A stretch of DNA of 64,000 bases from Silene latifolia (GCF_048544455.1 NC_133538.1:149160422-149224421); one strand, 5' to 3'; shown: positions 33,992-46,210, counted from the first letter of the stretch. Numbers and translations: made by a program. Notes: a model not told the origin generated them from the letters alone.

Positions 33992-36916
33992 CTATTCCGC
34001 TAACCCGTCATCATCCAAGTAAGGCGAAAGGTCGCCAACATTAAAGGTAGCATGTACCCCGTAGCCTCCAGGCAGCTCGAGTTTATAAGCATTATCATTA
34101 ATTTTCTCGATGATCTTGAATGGACCTTCGGCACGGGGAATGAGCTTGTTCTTCCGCTTCCCAGGGAATCGTTCCTTTCGCAGATGGAGCCAAACCAAGT
34201 CACCGGGACTAAACACTCGCGACTTTCGATGCTTATTCGATCGGTCCTTATAAGCTGCATTCACCTTTTCAATTTGTTGCTTAACTTGTTTATGCAATTT
34301 CAACATAGCTTTCAACTTGGCTTCAGCATATTTGTGAACTAACTCGTCCCTTGGCACCGACAACAAGTCGATTGGCATAAACGGATTAACACCATACACG
34401 ACCTCAAATGGGGAGTGTTTAGTAGCATAGGTCGGATACCGATTATAAGCAAATTCTGCGTGGGCCAACTTTATATCCCAATCACGCTGAGTTTTGTTCA
34501 CCAATCCTCGCAGCAGCGTACCCAACGTACGGTTAGTCACCTCCGTCTGCCAATCTGTTTGCGGATGATGAGAGGTACTAAATAACAGTTTCGTACCAAC
34601 CTTTCTCCACAAAGTCTCCCAGAAATAGCTCAAAAATTTAACGTCTCGATCTGACACAATGGACCGTGGCACTCCATGTAAACGAACCACTTCCCGAAAG
34701 TAAAGATCCGCTACATTAGCCGCATCATCTGTTTTGTGACTGGCGATAAAATGCGCCATCTTTGAAAACCGGTCCACTACTACCATAATAGCATCCATAC
34801 CTCGTTGAGTGCGAGGCAAGGCTATCATAAAATCCATCGAAACGTCCTCCCATGGCCGGTTCGGCACGTGTAGAGGTATATATTCGCCGGCCTTGAAACG
34901 ACTCTTCGCTAGCTGGCAATTAACACATTTTCCAACCAACTCTTGAATATTTTCAAACATTTTAGGCCAATAAAAATACTCTTGGAGTATTTCCAAGGTC
35001 TTTTGTGGACCAAAATAGCCAGCAATGCCACCGCTATGTGCCTCACGCACCAACAATTCCCGAATCGGATGTCTCGGAATGCAAAGTTTGTTACCCTTGA
35101 ATAAAAATCCATCCTGCAACTGAAAGTCCCTGCAAGAACAAGTCCCACATTCCACATAAGTTTCCCCAAAATCTCCATCAGTGGCATAATATTCCTTGAT
35201 TAATTCGAAACCGAGTAATTTCACTTCAAGGGTAGCTAAAACTGAGTGTCTACGTGACAAAGCATCAGCCACTATATTTTCTTTCCCTTCCTTGTACTTG
35301 GACAAGAATTGGAAGGACTGTAAAAATTCAACCCACTTGGCGTGCCGTGGGTTCGAGTCATGACCCATTAATATATTTCAAAGACTCGTGATCGGAATGT
35401 CGAACAAAATGATTAGGACGAAGATAATGGCTCCAAAGGTTCAAAGCCCGAACTAATGCATAAAATTCTTTGTCGTAAGTAGAGTAATTACAACGTGCCC
35501 CACTTAACTTCTCGGAAAAAGAAGCTATGGGACGCCTATTTTGAACAAGAACTGCACCAATCCCAACCCCGCTAGCGTCACACTCCACCTCGAAAGGCTG
35601 TGTAAAATCTGGTAAGGCTAGTACAAGGGCCTCACAAAGCTTCTCCGATCATTTATCAGTTCAAAGGCCTTTTGAGCAGCCTTGTTCCATGAGAACGAAC
35701 TCTTTTTCAAACATTTTGTTATCGGGCTTGTAATCGTACTGAAGTCTCGTATAAAACGACGATAAAATGAAGCTAGGCCATGAAAAGACCAGGACTTGAT
35801 ATGATAGAAGGATAGGCCAAGTTCGGATGGCTTCAACCTTACTCTTGTCGATAGAAACTCCGTTCTTGGATACCACGTACCCCAAAAAAATCACTTCATT
35901 AACTAAAAATGAGCATTTCTCAGCCTTTCCATACAAGTTTTGGATGCGTAATACCTCGAACACTCTCCGTAGGTGCTCCAAGTGATCAGTCAAATTTTTA
36001 CTGTAAATTAATATATCGTCTAAGTAAACTACAACAAATTTACCAATGAATGCTTTAAGTACCTCGTTCATCAGACGCATAAAGGTGCTCGGAGCGTTGG
36101 TTAAACCGAAAGGCATGACCATCCATTCGTAGAGTCCATGCTTTGTTTTGAATGCCGTCTTCCACTCGTCTCATTCTTTCATTTTAATTTGATGGTACCC
36201 ACTTCTCAAGTCTATTTTGGAAAATAACTGAGAACCATGTAACTCATCCAACATGTCGTCGAGTCTCGGAATATAAAACCTATATTTGATAGTAATATTA
36301 TTTATAGCGCGGCTATCAATACACATACGCCATGAGCCATCCTTCTTAGGTACCAACAAAACCAGAACCGCACAAGGGCTGAGACTTTCTCACACATAAC
36401 CACGCTCGAGCAATTCCTCAATTTGACGTTGAAGCTCTTTTGTCTCTTCTGGGTTACATCGATACGCAGCTTTATTGGGTAAGGGTGCCCCTGGAACAAG
36501 GTCTATCTGGTGTTCAATACCCCGTATAGGGGGTAATCCTTGAGGCAGATCCTCGGGAAACACATCCCGGAATTCTTCCAATAAACGGTCCAGCTCCAAT
36601 TTACCCGATTCAGCATGTAATACCAGACACGACTCCCGCTGTTCTTTAGCTATGAGTGCGTAGATGCGCCCTCCTTATTGAATAATCTTCTCAACTTCTT
36701 TCCCACTGATTTCTCTTCCACCGACGAGTAAAGATGGGTTAGATTTCTATTTCGCCCGGAATAAATAGAACGCACATTGTCAGGGGACATAGGTTTAAGC
36801 ACAATCCTTTTCCTGTTCTTTATTAAGGTCAGTATATTGCTCCTCCCTTGATGTAGTACGTTTCGATCAAACTGCCAAGGACGTCCCAACAATAGATGAC
36901 AAGCATCCATCAGCAC
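33992..36916 (-). pseudogene. Pol region of C: RT, RNase H, integrase
   Basis: In order on the minus strand: a stretch with MLMDACHLLLGRPWQFDRNV (end of protease/linker), LPQGLPPIRGIEHQIDL, the RT motifs [28 protein letters not shown] and [10 protein letters not shown], RNase H with [12 protein letters not shown], the integrase zinc region (HSGGIAGYFGPQKT...CVNCQLAK) and core (WEDVSMDFMIALPR, VDRFSKMAHFI, GVPRSIVSDRD), ending ATFNVGDLSPYLDDD. This is a standard Ty3/gypsy order with a chromovirus-like end; no clear chromodomain was seen. Broken. Confidence 0.88.
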
Positions 36917-37319
36917 TACGTCACAAAGAACCTCGTCCTCTACGGACCCATAGTGAAATTCACCCTTGCTTGCTTAGTGACCCTTACTTTATTTCCGTCG
37001 TCGAGCCAATGCAATGTGTAAGGTCTTAGGTGCGGTAGGGTGGCTAATGAAAGTTTGTCAATCAATTCGGTCGACGCAACATTCGTGCAACTACCCCCAT
37101 CCACTATAACACTACACCAGCAGTTTTTAATCTGACATTTGGTATGAAATAATTGATTTCGCTGCTCCTCATCCTTTGCTTCTTATGTCGAATGTAGCAT
37201 ACGTCGCAATAACAAGGTAGTATCATAAATAGGGGCATCGAAAATCAGGTCTTCACCCGACTCTTCCTCGCCCTGTGTTACGAACAGACCCTCCTCTTCG
37301 ATCATCACGTCATATAATT

Positions 37320-38211
37320 AATCTCGGACACTAATAGCTTCCCTTAATGTCACGTTTCTCTTGTTAGGGCAGTCACTCTGAAAGTGACCGAAACCCTGAC
37401 ACTTGAAACAACGAATTTTAGACAAGTCCCACTCCTTCCCCTTAGTCTCCATACGGTCTGGTATAGATGATAGTGATTTGGTGTTCACTCTGGTACTAGG
37501 ATCAGCTCCCCCTAGTTTCAGACCTTCTCCCTTGTTCCATACGCTCGGCCTCGGAGTAGTCGTAGAATTAGCTTGGAATTTTTCAGTTGGGCCTCAACTT
37601 TAAGACAAAGAGTACACAACATATCGAAGGAGGCATATTATTGTAGTTCGACTTTATCGACTATGTATGTTACGATTTAATCCCCTGCTAAATCTTGCCA
37701 TCTTTTGCTCTTCGATTTCCTCAATTTCTCCCATAAGAGTGAGTTTTTCAAATTCCCCAATATAATTGGTAACGGATAAACTACCCTGAGTTAAATCTGC
37801 TATTTTTTTATATAAGTCGATCTTATAGCTTTTGGGTACATACCTTTTACGCAACTTTCGTTTGAGGTCTTCCCAGGAATTGATTTTATTCTTGCCCTCT
37901 CTTGCACGTCGTTCCTTCAAATTTTCAAACCATAAGGATGCGTTTCTCACCAGTTTTAATATGGCGTATTTGCAGCTCTTTTCGTCAGACAATTCTTTAA
38001 ACTCGAATATACGCTGTATTTTCCGTTCCCACTCCAAATAATGCTCGGGGTCCGTGCTCCCTTCGAATTCTTGAAGTTCAGTAAGCTTGAACTCGTCTAC
38101 TTTCCGAATTGGTTCCCCTCGCTGTGCTTGAAATCGAGATGCCCTCGGAGGAAGGTTCCTCAAAGCCTCACGAAGGCTATTAAGGAAGTTTGGGTCGTCA
38201 AAGTTTTCCAT
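37320..38211 (-). pseudogene. Gag region of C
   Basis: Starts MENFDDPNFLNSLREALRNL just after the primer site. A retrotransposon gag core follows (DPEHYLEWERKIQRIFEF, WEDLKRKLRKRYVPKSYKID, LTQGSLSVTNYIGEFEKL). Further on, a CCHC knuckle FKCQGFGHFQSDCP lies near 37370-37415. Capsid-like and nucleic-acid-binding roles follow from the family. Broken. Confidence 0.85.
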
Positions 38212-38249
38212 TACTGGTTAGGATCAAGAGCCGAAGCTCTAATACCAGA

Positions 38250-38890
38250 TGATACAAAAGCGGAAGCTTTAACGAACTTTTAAAGAACTTAGAATCGTCA
38301 CGTAGTAAGCGCGACGAGTTAACAGAATTTAACAAACTTGTTACGGATATTTAGCTTGTGATTCGGCCTTGAATACAAGCCAATGGTGCCCAACGAACAA
38401 ACTACCTCGTTTGTTTGTTAGACGAAGATTTGAATTACAATCTCAAATCGGGTTTGTGATCAAAACTTGATCGGATTTTCTGGAATTTTATTAAATCGTT
38501 GAATGCCTCCAAGAGCATACAATCTAGCCTTTAAATAATAGTAATGTCTCCTTGAACACCGAGACTCCTAAACAAACTTGACGACGATTATTAAATCTAA
38601 ATTTAATCCACACACCCAACAATTAAATCTTAACAACTAGCATTCTAACTAAAAGTTAAGATACTAATCCAGGGATTAGTTTTATTAATTTTGACTAAGC
38701 TTCCTAATTGACTTGGCCTTCCTCGAACCCGACTCAGTTCGAAACTGGGCCACCATTAAGCAATAAACCAACTCCACTCCAACCCATATGCAACGCTGCT
38801 CTAAGATACAAGTTCATCTCAATAGGTCCTGAGTTCGAGCCCTGCTCCTGTGACGAGCCAATAACCACATCATCTATTATACTTGTATCA
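38250..38890 (-). repeat. 5' LTR of C
   Basis: Mate of 33322-33962; the transcript would start here and run leftwards. Confidence 0.95.
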
Positions 38891-38916
38891 TTTACTCCCA
38901 AAGAGTACAACTGTCT

Positions 38917-39789
38917 CTGCAAAACAGAAAGGAGTACTTGCAAGCAAAACTCGATACACAAAATACTCAGCATGTATTATGAGAAACATCTAATTGCAAG
39001 CATCATCTGTAAAGAAGAATTTAAATTTTGACTAAGCAAGACTAAAACTTTGAATCACAAAAGAGAAGATATGTGCAATGATTCTTGAATTTTTGAACCA
39101 ATTGCTCATTCAATCCCTTGGCTCTACTTAATTTTTCACCCAAACACAATATCTTCTAAAGCTATTTGTTAAAAACACACAGTTTCAAAATTGCAGGTTC
39201 AAAAACATAAAAATGTAAACTAGAAATAAAATCAAAAATCAAAAATACTTAATAAACAACCAATTTTACCTAATGAAGCCTGTGAAACGCCTCTTCTCTT
39301 ATCACTGCAAATGAAGACAAACAATCAAATTAAATTGGGAACACATGATAACTAAACAATAATCTAATGATGATAATATGTGAGCTAAAAAAACGAGATG
39401 GAAAGCCTAAGTAACCCAAAAATCAATTGAACAAAAACCCCTAAAACTGATTGAATGAAAAACCCTAAAATCGATTGAACGAAGAACCCAACATGTGAGA
39501 CCGTCATCAATCAGACCCGCGAATCATTCAAAGAGAAACAAAATCGTGAGCAATATAAGCTTGAGTAACTCGGTACCTCGATAAGGAGATGAAAGAAGGC
39601 GACCGCTGGTGTTGATAAGGATCGGTGGTCATGGTAACGAGGCACGGCGGTGGCAGCCTCAAGAGAGGCGATGGTGTTAGCGTGTCGGTGATGGTGGGTA
39701 CGCTAGGGTAGAATAGGTGTTGGTACTGTGTTTGAATAGAGGGGAAGGCAAACGAGTGAAGACCGAGGAGTAGTGGGGAATGGGAATAT
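38917..39789. other. CACTA B interior: upstream introns and leader
   Basis: AT-rich, with leader-like sequence at 39560-39780 similar (inverted) to A at 6431-6640. No ORF is supported. Confidence 0.45.
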
Positions 39790-40036
39790 CAACATTGATC
39801 ATCATTATTAAAAAATAAGAAGACGACGGTTCAAGGAAGTAACCGCGTTACTTATTAGTAAGAGGACGGTTATATTGACCAACCATAATTGTTATTTTTA
39901 TAACAAGGACGGGTCTATTATTCAACCGTCTTATTTATGTATTCACTAATAGCGCGAAATTAATTGGTTGGTATAAGACGGTTCCGTCCCGAACCGTACT
40001 CTAAGAGGCGTCCTCTTAGCCTAAAATTGTAGTAGT
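39790..40036. repeat. Right subterminal repeats of CACTA B
   Basis: GACGGTT/AACCGTC motifs in both orientations; matches the left end of A inverted. Confidence 0.85.
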
Positions 40037-40289
40037 CATGCTATATATATTCCCTCTCTACGAGTATCATCTGAGTAGAGGGCGTCCGGTGCCAGATGGG
40101 TTGCCACGTCCCTCATTTTACCGGTACCCAGAGGGTGAATACCCTAAGCTTGAGAGCGAGGAGAAAACGGCCGAGAGAGAGGAGAGGATTATAGATGACC
40201 TTGATGAAGGAGTTCGTTCTAGGAGGAGGAGTGAGGAGGAGGAGGACCCTTCCTTTCAGGTGGCTGATGAGGAGGGAGTTGGCGAGTAG

Positions 40290-41910
40290 CTGCTGGCTAC
40301 TTACTTCCCTAGTTTGCTGGCTGGTTTGGGGAAGCTATACATTGTAAGTGTTATTGCTCTTTATTCTTTTTATCTCCTTTAGTTTAGTTCATTTATATTG
40401 CATTTGAGTTTATGTTTCCCTTTCCCTATTATTCTGCTGGAGTGTGTGCTGGAGGACAATGAGGGCATTGTCCATTTAGGTTTGTGGAGGATAATGTGTA
40501 CTTTGAGTCTACATTTGCATTTGTTTTTCATTCACGTTTATTGCATTTTAGCTTGCATTGTTATTTAATTCTTAAATAAAAAAAAAATCAAAAAAATACA
40601 CGTTTATTTTTGCATTTAGGTTGAGTCGGAATGGAGTTTTTCAGTGATGACATTGCAATGTAAATAGTCAATTTTCTTAAGCCTTGCATAAATTACTACT
40701 TTTTAGCAAAATCTTTACATTTCACGAATTTTTGTTTTGAAATTTAGTTGAACGAATAGACTTGACTTAAAATTTTGGCAATTTACTTATAAATTCTAAG
40801 TTAGAGCTTTATAAAACTGGTGTCATCCATGACCAGTTTCATGTAGGTTTGTGAGTAGTTACTCCTTGTATGGCATGTAATATCAAATGCATAAGTATGA
40901 ATTTCAATTGCTTTTTGCCTTCATAGATTCGGGTTAGTGGCCGGTATCACATGTAGGAGAGTGCTTGCAATTCCCTTTTATTTCGTTTCTACCCTTAAGC
41001 TCCACGTAGCCAAAAATAGCCTATTTTGACCCCCTTGAACTACATTCCAAATATTAAGCCTATCCTAGTCAAGCTAGTGTAGTAGTTACTGGTTTAGGTA
41101 TGTTTTATTGCTATTTTGGTTCACATTAGATATAGTAGGAAGAATAAATGAAAAGAGAAGGAAGAATTGAAAAAGAAATTCGGAAAAAAAATGAAAAAAA
41201 AGAGAAAAAAAAAGAGAAAACCGAAACGAAAAAAAGAAAAGAAAGAAAAAAAATGAAAAAACAATTTGAATAATATCGGTTTTACTCCTATGCTCTAATT
41301 TAATCTTATGAGGAGTTTTTTATATTTTGTTTAGTGAGTTTTATGCCAAATAAAGGCATTGTGTTTAATTTTGGAGTTGGATTAGAATTGGATATGGTTT
41401 ATTTGGTTTTGTTAGGATACTAGCTTGGCTTATACCCTCTCATTCCCAAAATTTTTTGCCTCTTCTTACCCATTACCTCACTTTTCCAAACTATTGTATG
41501 TACTCGACATTTGATAGGACCTTGATCGGATGGAATGTATGTGCACGGTAGCTAGAATTGTCTATCATACTAGATTGGATGCATGTTTATGTCGGTCGTA
41601 GTATAGGTGAGCGACTATATTTTTCTTCCTCTCTCTTACATTTATACGCTTTCCCTTTGCTTCATTGAGAGAGAGTGACCCGTGAGAGTCCATTTTTGAA
41701 AGTCTTTAAAGGTCGAAGGTTCAACTATTTCTAAAACAGTTATAAATTCGTTTGCTTTGACGCATGGCTAATAGTTGCTAATTTTCATGCATTAAATGGT
41801 TTAAGTAGACGATTTGGAGCTAGCTCTGAGTTTTTCTCCTTTCCACTTGTCTCTAGTTTAGTTCCATACAGTTTGCTTGGAGACAAGAAAATGTTTGGTT
41901 TGGGGAAGTT
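40290..41910. other. 3' non-coding region of E
   Basis: Aligns by order with 51970-53650 of F. It holds a hairpin at 40454-40473, an A-rich stretch at 40577-40600, a second stem-loop around ACTGGTGTCATCCATGACCAGT (about 40819-40840), a purine-rich run (41150-41260) and the purine tract TTTGGGGAAGTT before the 3' LTR. No ORF is supported. Confidence 0.65.
40454..40473 (+). other. Hairpin GGACAATG/CATTGTCC with AGGG loop (E)
   Basis: A perfect 8-bp stem with a 4-base loop. The F counterpart at 52140-52159 has a compensatory T-A to C-G change in the stem. Confidence 0.65.
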
Positions 41911-43405
41911 TGATGCGTGCTATTTATATAGACTTTTTGTACTTATTTTGCACGCATTTCTATGCGATCCCTGTAGTTTTAGGCTACGAAATGCCCCGAA
42001 TGGTCTACTTTGGTTTGTTTGGCGTTAATTGCAGGAATGAAGTCGAAAAGAGCAAAACTGAGCTTGGAACTGCCCCTATAGCTTGCATTTAGAAGATGGA
42101 TTGAATTGGAGCGGAAATACTTTTGCCTTGGGATGCGTGAAGTTGTCTTGGAAGCTAATCAACGTCCTATGTGCTGATACAGTGGTAGCTAACTCGATTA
42201 AGCATGTTGACTGACTTAATTGCTCGATCAAATCCTTTTTGGTGCTCAAGACTTCTCGATCGAACTCCTACTATGCTCGATCGAGAAGAAGTGTTTATGG
42301 CGTTCCTCGATCGAGTAGGTGCTATGCTCGATCGAGAAGAAGTGTTTATGACGTTCCTCGATCGAGTAGTTTCAACTTACTCGATCGAACAACTAGTGGT
42401 CTGACGCAAGATTTTATTGCGTGATCTTATTTATTTATTTTATTAGTTATCGTATTTAGTTAATAAATATCTCTGTTATATAAATAAGAGAGACCTAATT
42501 AGGTTAAGGGGATTCATTGAGTTTATTATCGGTTTTGCATCGAGATTATGAGACTCTTGTTTGACGCTTGCCTTTCTATTTCCCGGATCTTATTTTGTGT
42601 AATTCCTTACTCTCTTCTTATTCAATTTAATTCGTAGTATTAATTCCCATTTGCAACCTTTATTTCTCTTCTCTTAATTACTGTTTAGGATATTAGAATT
42701 AATATTTAGTTTATGCAATTTTTGTTAATTCATCTTTAAATCATGTCAAATCTAGTTCTATCTATTGTTATTAGTTTTATTACCGTTATGAGCAGTTAAA
42801 TTCCAATTGCTAGCAATAGGGAAGTCATGATAGTAAAATAATGACGCTATAATTAGATTTAGGAGGTTTTAATGTGAGAATTGTTTTATAGCAATATTAC
42901 AGTAATTATTTAGTTGAGTGCATACGACTATTTTATTTAATCCGGTTAAATTCAGACCTAGATCGGTAGATTGGAATGAATAGACCTGTTATGAACAATA
43001 AATTACCCTAATCAGAGTGGAAGCTATTTAGGATGAATCTAGGACGGATAGCGGACCGGGAGGACCTTTCCACTACCCTTCTCACTACAAACCGGCTGAC
43101 CTTACCTTTAGCTGAATTGCGTAATATCTTGGTGAACCAACCTCCTAGCATCTTTCTCCCTATTTGATCACAGTGTTTTTCATACTTGCCAGTTTTAATT
43201 GATTTTCCTATTATTGTTTTAATTTTAGTTCATTTAGTTTAGTTAAATAAAATCAACCAAAAACCCACAATTTGTGACCTTAAACAGACTAGATAACTAG
43301 TAGATAGCGACTGCCTCCCTGTGGATGCGATACCTAGCTTACCTCTACTACATAAGTTTAGGCCGTTTATGTTTTATTTTTGATAGGTTGCGACAATCCT
43401 CATCA
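41911..43405 (+). repeat. 3' LTR of E (1495 bp)
   Basis: TGATGCGTGC...CCTCATCA, preceded by a purine tract and followed by the CATGG duplication. Carries a palindrome array (42192-42389) and a TATATAAATA box at 42477-42486. Confidence 0.92.
42192..42389. promoter_or_regulatory. Palindrome array in E 3' LTR (about 8 sites)
   Basis: Same arrangement as the 5' LTR, ending about 90 bp before the TATA box. Confidence 0.75.
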
Positions 43406-44752
43406 CATGGTCATCAATCTGTACGCCCCATGGCCAACAACGCCTTCAACCTGGTATGGTCCTTCCCACTTATAGGCGAATTTGCCTGCCTTTCGGTTTT
43501 TGGTGTTTCGAAACACTTCACGGAGAACCAGGTCTCCTACCTCCAGAAGCCTGATTTTTACGTTCTTGTTGTAGCTCTTGGCGACTGCCTGCTTGTAGGC
43601 AGCCAAACGTATCTTCGCGCTTGCTCGCAGCTCGTCTACCGTGTCCAGGCTCCTGATCATCTCTACACTGTTTAGTTCCCCTGTCATGCATCCATACCTG
43701 TGAGTTGGAACTAGAACTTCTGATGGAATCATCGCCTCTACTCCAAACACCAGGCTAAAGGGTGTTTGGCCTGTCGCTGTCTTTGGTGTGGTTCTGTCTG
43801 ACCACAGCACTAGTGGCTACTCATTTGCCGACTTTCCTCCTAACTCCTCCAACCTCCTCCTCAAATTTTCCATAATGATTTTATTGCTGGATTCAGTTTG
43901 CCTTTTGGACTTTTGAGTCCTAGGCGTTGACTTTTTCAGTGAGATGTTCCACCTAGCACAGTACCCCTCCACGTCGTTCAACACGAATTGTGATCCGTTG
44001 TCACATATGATTTCTGATGGGATACCAAACCTGCAGAGGATGTTACGTTTGATAAAAGAGATGACTTGCTTAGCTTTTACCTCAGTGATTGCTTCCGCCT
44101 TTATCCATTTGAAAAAATAATCTGTCATTGCTAGCATCCATAGTCTATTTCCTGGAGCCCTAGGCAGAGGGCCGATGATATCCATTCCCCATGTCATGAA
44201 GGGCCATGGGGAAATGATTGGATGTAAAGGTTCTGCTGGTTGGCGGATCATTGGTGCTAACCTCTGGCAAGTGTCACACTTTCGAGCGTATTATACTGAA
44301 TCTGCCATCAATGTAGGCCAGAAGTAGCCTTGTCTGAGAGCTTTGTTTGACAGAATCCTGCCCCCTGCGTGGTCTCCACATTCGCCACTGTGGAGGGCTT
44401 GTAATACGGCCTGTGCCTCTTTCTTATCCAGGCACCATAAGTAAGGTCCTGCTAGTGATTTTTGGAAAATCACATTGTCAATCAGTATAAATCTGGAGGC
44501 TTTCATTTTGAAACCCCTTACCTCACTTTTGTCATCTGGCAGCTTGCCGTCTTTCGGCCAATCTAAGTAAGGCATACGCCAGTCTGGATCAGTTGACTGG
44601 CCATCTGTGTTTAATAAAACTGCTGCTTCGTTATCCACGTCCTGCTGGTCATCCAGCTCCCCTCTGTCCATTTTCTCCGCTCTTTGGATTGATGGCTCCA
44701 ATACGTGCGCGATGGGTATGTTGGCCAGCTCTATCGGTTTGAAAGTTTCCCC
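43406..44752 (-). pseudogene. Integrase region of the Tat/Retand-like element G (right part)
   Basis: Minus-strand readings include the zinc-binding region (HSGECGDHAGGRILSNKALR, RKCDTCQRLAP), the core (MTWGMDIIGPLPRAPGN, DYFFKWIKAEAIT, GIPSEIICDNGSQF) and the C-terminal part (TPFSLVFGVEAMIPSEVLVP, VGDLVLREVFRNTKNRKAGK, KWEGPYQV). These motifs are typical of Tat-clade gypsy integrases. The reading continues across the E insertion to the pol end at 6050. The right side is cut by the LTR of F. Old and broken; RT and gag are not seen. Confidence 0.85.
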
Positions 44753-46205
44753 TGATACGTGCAATTTATATAGACTTTTTAGCCTCTTATTGCACGTATT
44801 TTTATGCCTTTTGTATCGCTTTGTATTGTAAAATGCCCCGAATTGGCTACTTTGGTTTATTTTGTCTTAATTGCAGAAATGGACCCGAAAGTAGCGGAAT
44901 TGACCCTTATTCGTCCCATTTAGCATGCATTGTAAGGAGATGGAGATTTTAGAGCAAGAGTTATACCTTGGAGTGCGTGAAGGGAGGTCATATGAAGCTG
45001 TCAAGACGTATTTGTGGCTATTGCAATGGATTTTCACTCGATCGAGTGGAATTATGAGTCGATCGAGTGGTTTGGCTGGAACAGGAGGTCGATTGAGTGG
45101 TTCCTTTTACTCGATCGATATGTGCTTTATTGGAGTTACTTGATCGAGAGCCTGAAGTGCTCGATCGAGTACAATTGCTGGAGAAGACCTCGATCGAGTA
45201 GTCTGAAAGTACTCGATCGAGGGGTTTGTTAGTTTACACGGGTTTTAGTAATCCGTGATAGATTTATTTATGTTAATTAGCGCTCCCCTATATAAAGGAG
45301 ACGTAATTAGGTTATTAGGGACTTCTGATCACTTCTTTTACTCTTAAATTTTCTGTTTAATCTCCCTTAATCACTTTTACTACTTAATTCCTTGCCTTTG
45401 CTCTTTGGTGGATTGTTCTCTACGCCGGATTCTTTTAGATTGTAATCATTCCTCTTATCTTAATCTCAATACTTTGTTTACATTAATTTCTTGTTCTTTC
45501 ATTATTACTCTTGTCCTTGTTATATTTTATGCTCGATTGTCATCTTTTCATTATGTCTTATATTAGCATGCCTTTTGTTATTATTGTTGATTACACTAAA
45601 AACATGAGTAGCTAATTCTCTTTATGTTAGGACTAGGGGATCCATGGTAGAATTTTGGCGATGTAGTGAATAGACTAGACGATTTACATGTGGGAATCTG
45701 TCACCGTAGCAAAATAATTGTAACATGTTTAATCGAGTGCACGCTTCTAAATAACTTTAATCTAGTTAATTCACCCCTGGATCGAAAGATTGGGGAGAAC
45801 AGACCTGCTATGAATAGTAGACTACCTAATGAGGGCGAAAGTTAAGTTAGTAGTAGTCTAGGGTGGATAGCGGACCGAGAGGACCTTTCCATTGCCCTTC
45901 TCACAGTAAATTGTCTAGGCTATTTGCAACTGAGTTGATAGACTGCCATGGTGAACCGAAATCCTGACATACTCTCTTTTATCTGATCACTTTTATCACA
46001 TTTTCTCGCTTTACCGCTCTTACTTTATTTCTCTTGCCTTTGGCCTTCAGTAGTTTAGAAAACCAAACTAAAACCCCCATTTGTGACCTAGATAGACGGA
46101 CTTTCTGATAGATACCATGCCTCCCCGTGGAGATCGACCCTACTTATCACTAGCTTCCGTTAGTATATTTAGGTATTTATTTTTTGTACATAAATGACCG
46201 TATCA
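44753..46205 (+). repeat. 5' LTR of F
   Basis: TGATACGTGC...CGTATCA with inverted ends. Palindrome array at 45037-45221 and TATATAAAG box at 45290-45298. Confidence 0.88.
45037..45221. promoter_or_regulatory. Palindrome array in F 5' LTR (8 sites)
   Basis: Eight TCGATCGA-type sites spaced 21, 30, 22, 29, 21, 29 and 23 bp, alternating short and long. It ends about 70 bp before the TATA box. Confidence 0.8.
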
Positions 46206-46210
46206 AATTT

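Larger units (their letters stand above)
33322..38890 (-). mobile_element. Ty3/gypsy element C, young
   Basis: LTRs at 33322-33962 and 38250-38890 are both 641 bp (TGATACAAAAG...CTTGTATCA) and flanked by TTTAC (33317-33321 and 38891-38895). A primer site TGGTATTAGAGC lies 2 bases from the 5' LTR (38236-38247, Met-tRNA type) and a purine tract GGAGGGGA (33963-33970) adjoins the 3' LTR. Gag, zinc knuckle, RT, RNase H and integrase are seen in order. The LTRs differ at about 8 of 641 positions (about 1.2%), suggesting roughly 0.5-1 million years. Structurally complete, but coding is broken (about six to nine breaks). Confidence 0.95.
33223..38916 (-). pseudogene. Coiled-coil exon of CACTA B split by gypsy element C
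   Basis: Two halves, 38916-38896 and 33321-33223, read RQLYSLGV before the insertion and ISELRDSVISKRIEYGLLKQ after it, bounded by a TTTGCAG acceptor and a GTGAG donor. The TTTAC duplication of C lies at the junction. Helical, Lys/Glu-rich; function unknown. Confidence 0.5.
30588..40036 (-). mobile_element. CACTA (En/Spm) transposon B, same family as A, inverted
   Basis: Left end ACTACAAAAACACTC, right end AAAATTGTAGTAG; both flanks carry GACGGTT/AACCGTC arrays. 30600-31330 matches the reverse complement of the right part of A, and 39560-40036 matches that of the left part of A. It interrupts the ORF1-like gene of E between a MERDQALAL-like stretch and FPLYEYH. A clean 3-bp duplication was not seen. 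Without gypsy C it is about 3.9 kb. Exons of a coiled-coil/Ulp1-type gene remain on the minus strand; no TNP2 was found. Confidence 0.85.
22775..40289 (+). pseudogene. ORF1-like (Athila ORF-1-like) gene of E, in three pieces
   Basis: Pieces at 22775-23012, 29393-about 30587 and about 40037-40289 are separated by CACTA D and CACTA B. The first is an Ala/Thr/Val-rich N-terminus starting MESDKEAGF. The second has RALTLEFFSSFDFSPAAYAT, ITFRLFN and FGERLGL. The third has FPLYEYHLSRGRPVPDGLP and an acidic C-terminus. The F copy (50160-51968) has the same three blocks without insertions. It belongs to an old retroelement and is broken (two insertions plus a few other breaks). Function is unknown. 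Confidence 0.65.
6115..43405 (+). mobile_element. Athila-like LTR element E, heavily invaded
   Basis: A 37-kb span bounded by TGATGCGTGC (6115) and CCTCATCA (43405) and flanked by the 5-bp duplication CATGG (6110-6114 and 43406-43410). Without nested insertions it is only about 6 kb. Parts seen: 5' LTR (6115-6191 plus 21382-22159), palindrome-bearing leader, ORF1-like gene (22775-40289 in three pieces), 3' non-coding region, and 3' LTR (41911-43405). No gag, protease, RT or integrase was recognised, so it is broken or a non-autonomous derivative. LTR divergence judged by eye is roughly 5-7%, suggesting a few million years. It carries three CACTA transposons. Confidence 0.88.

Noticed and set aside
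30585-40040. Three-base target duplication for CACTA B
   Set aside because: Flanks do not match clearly and the terminal bases are ambiguous.
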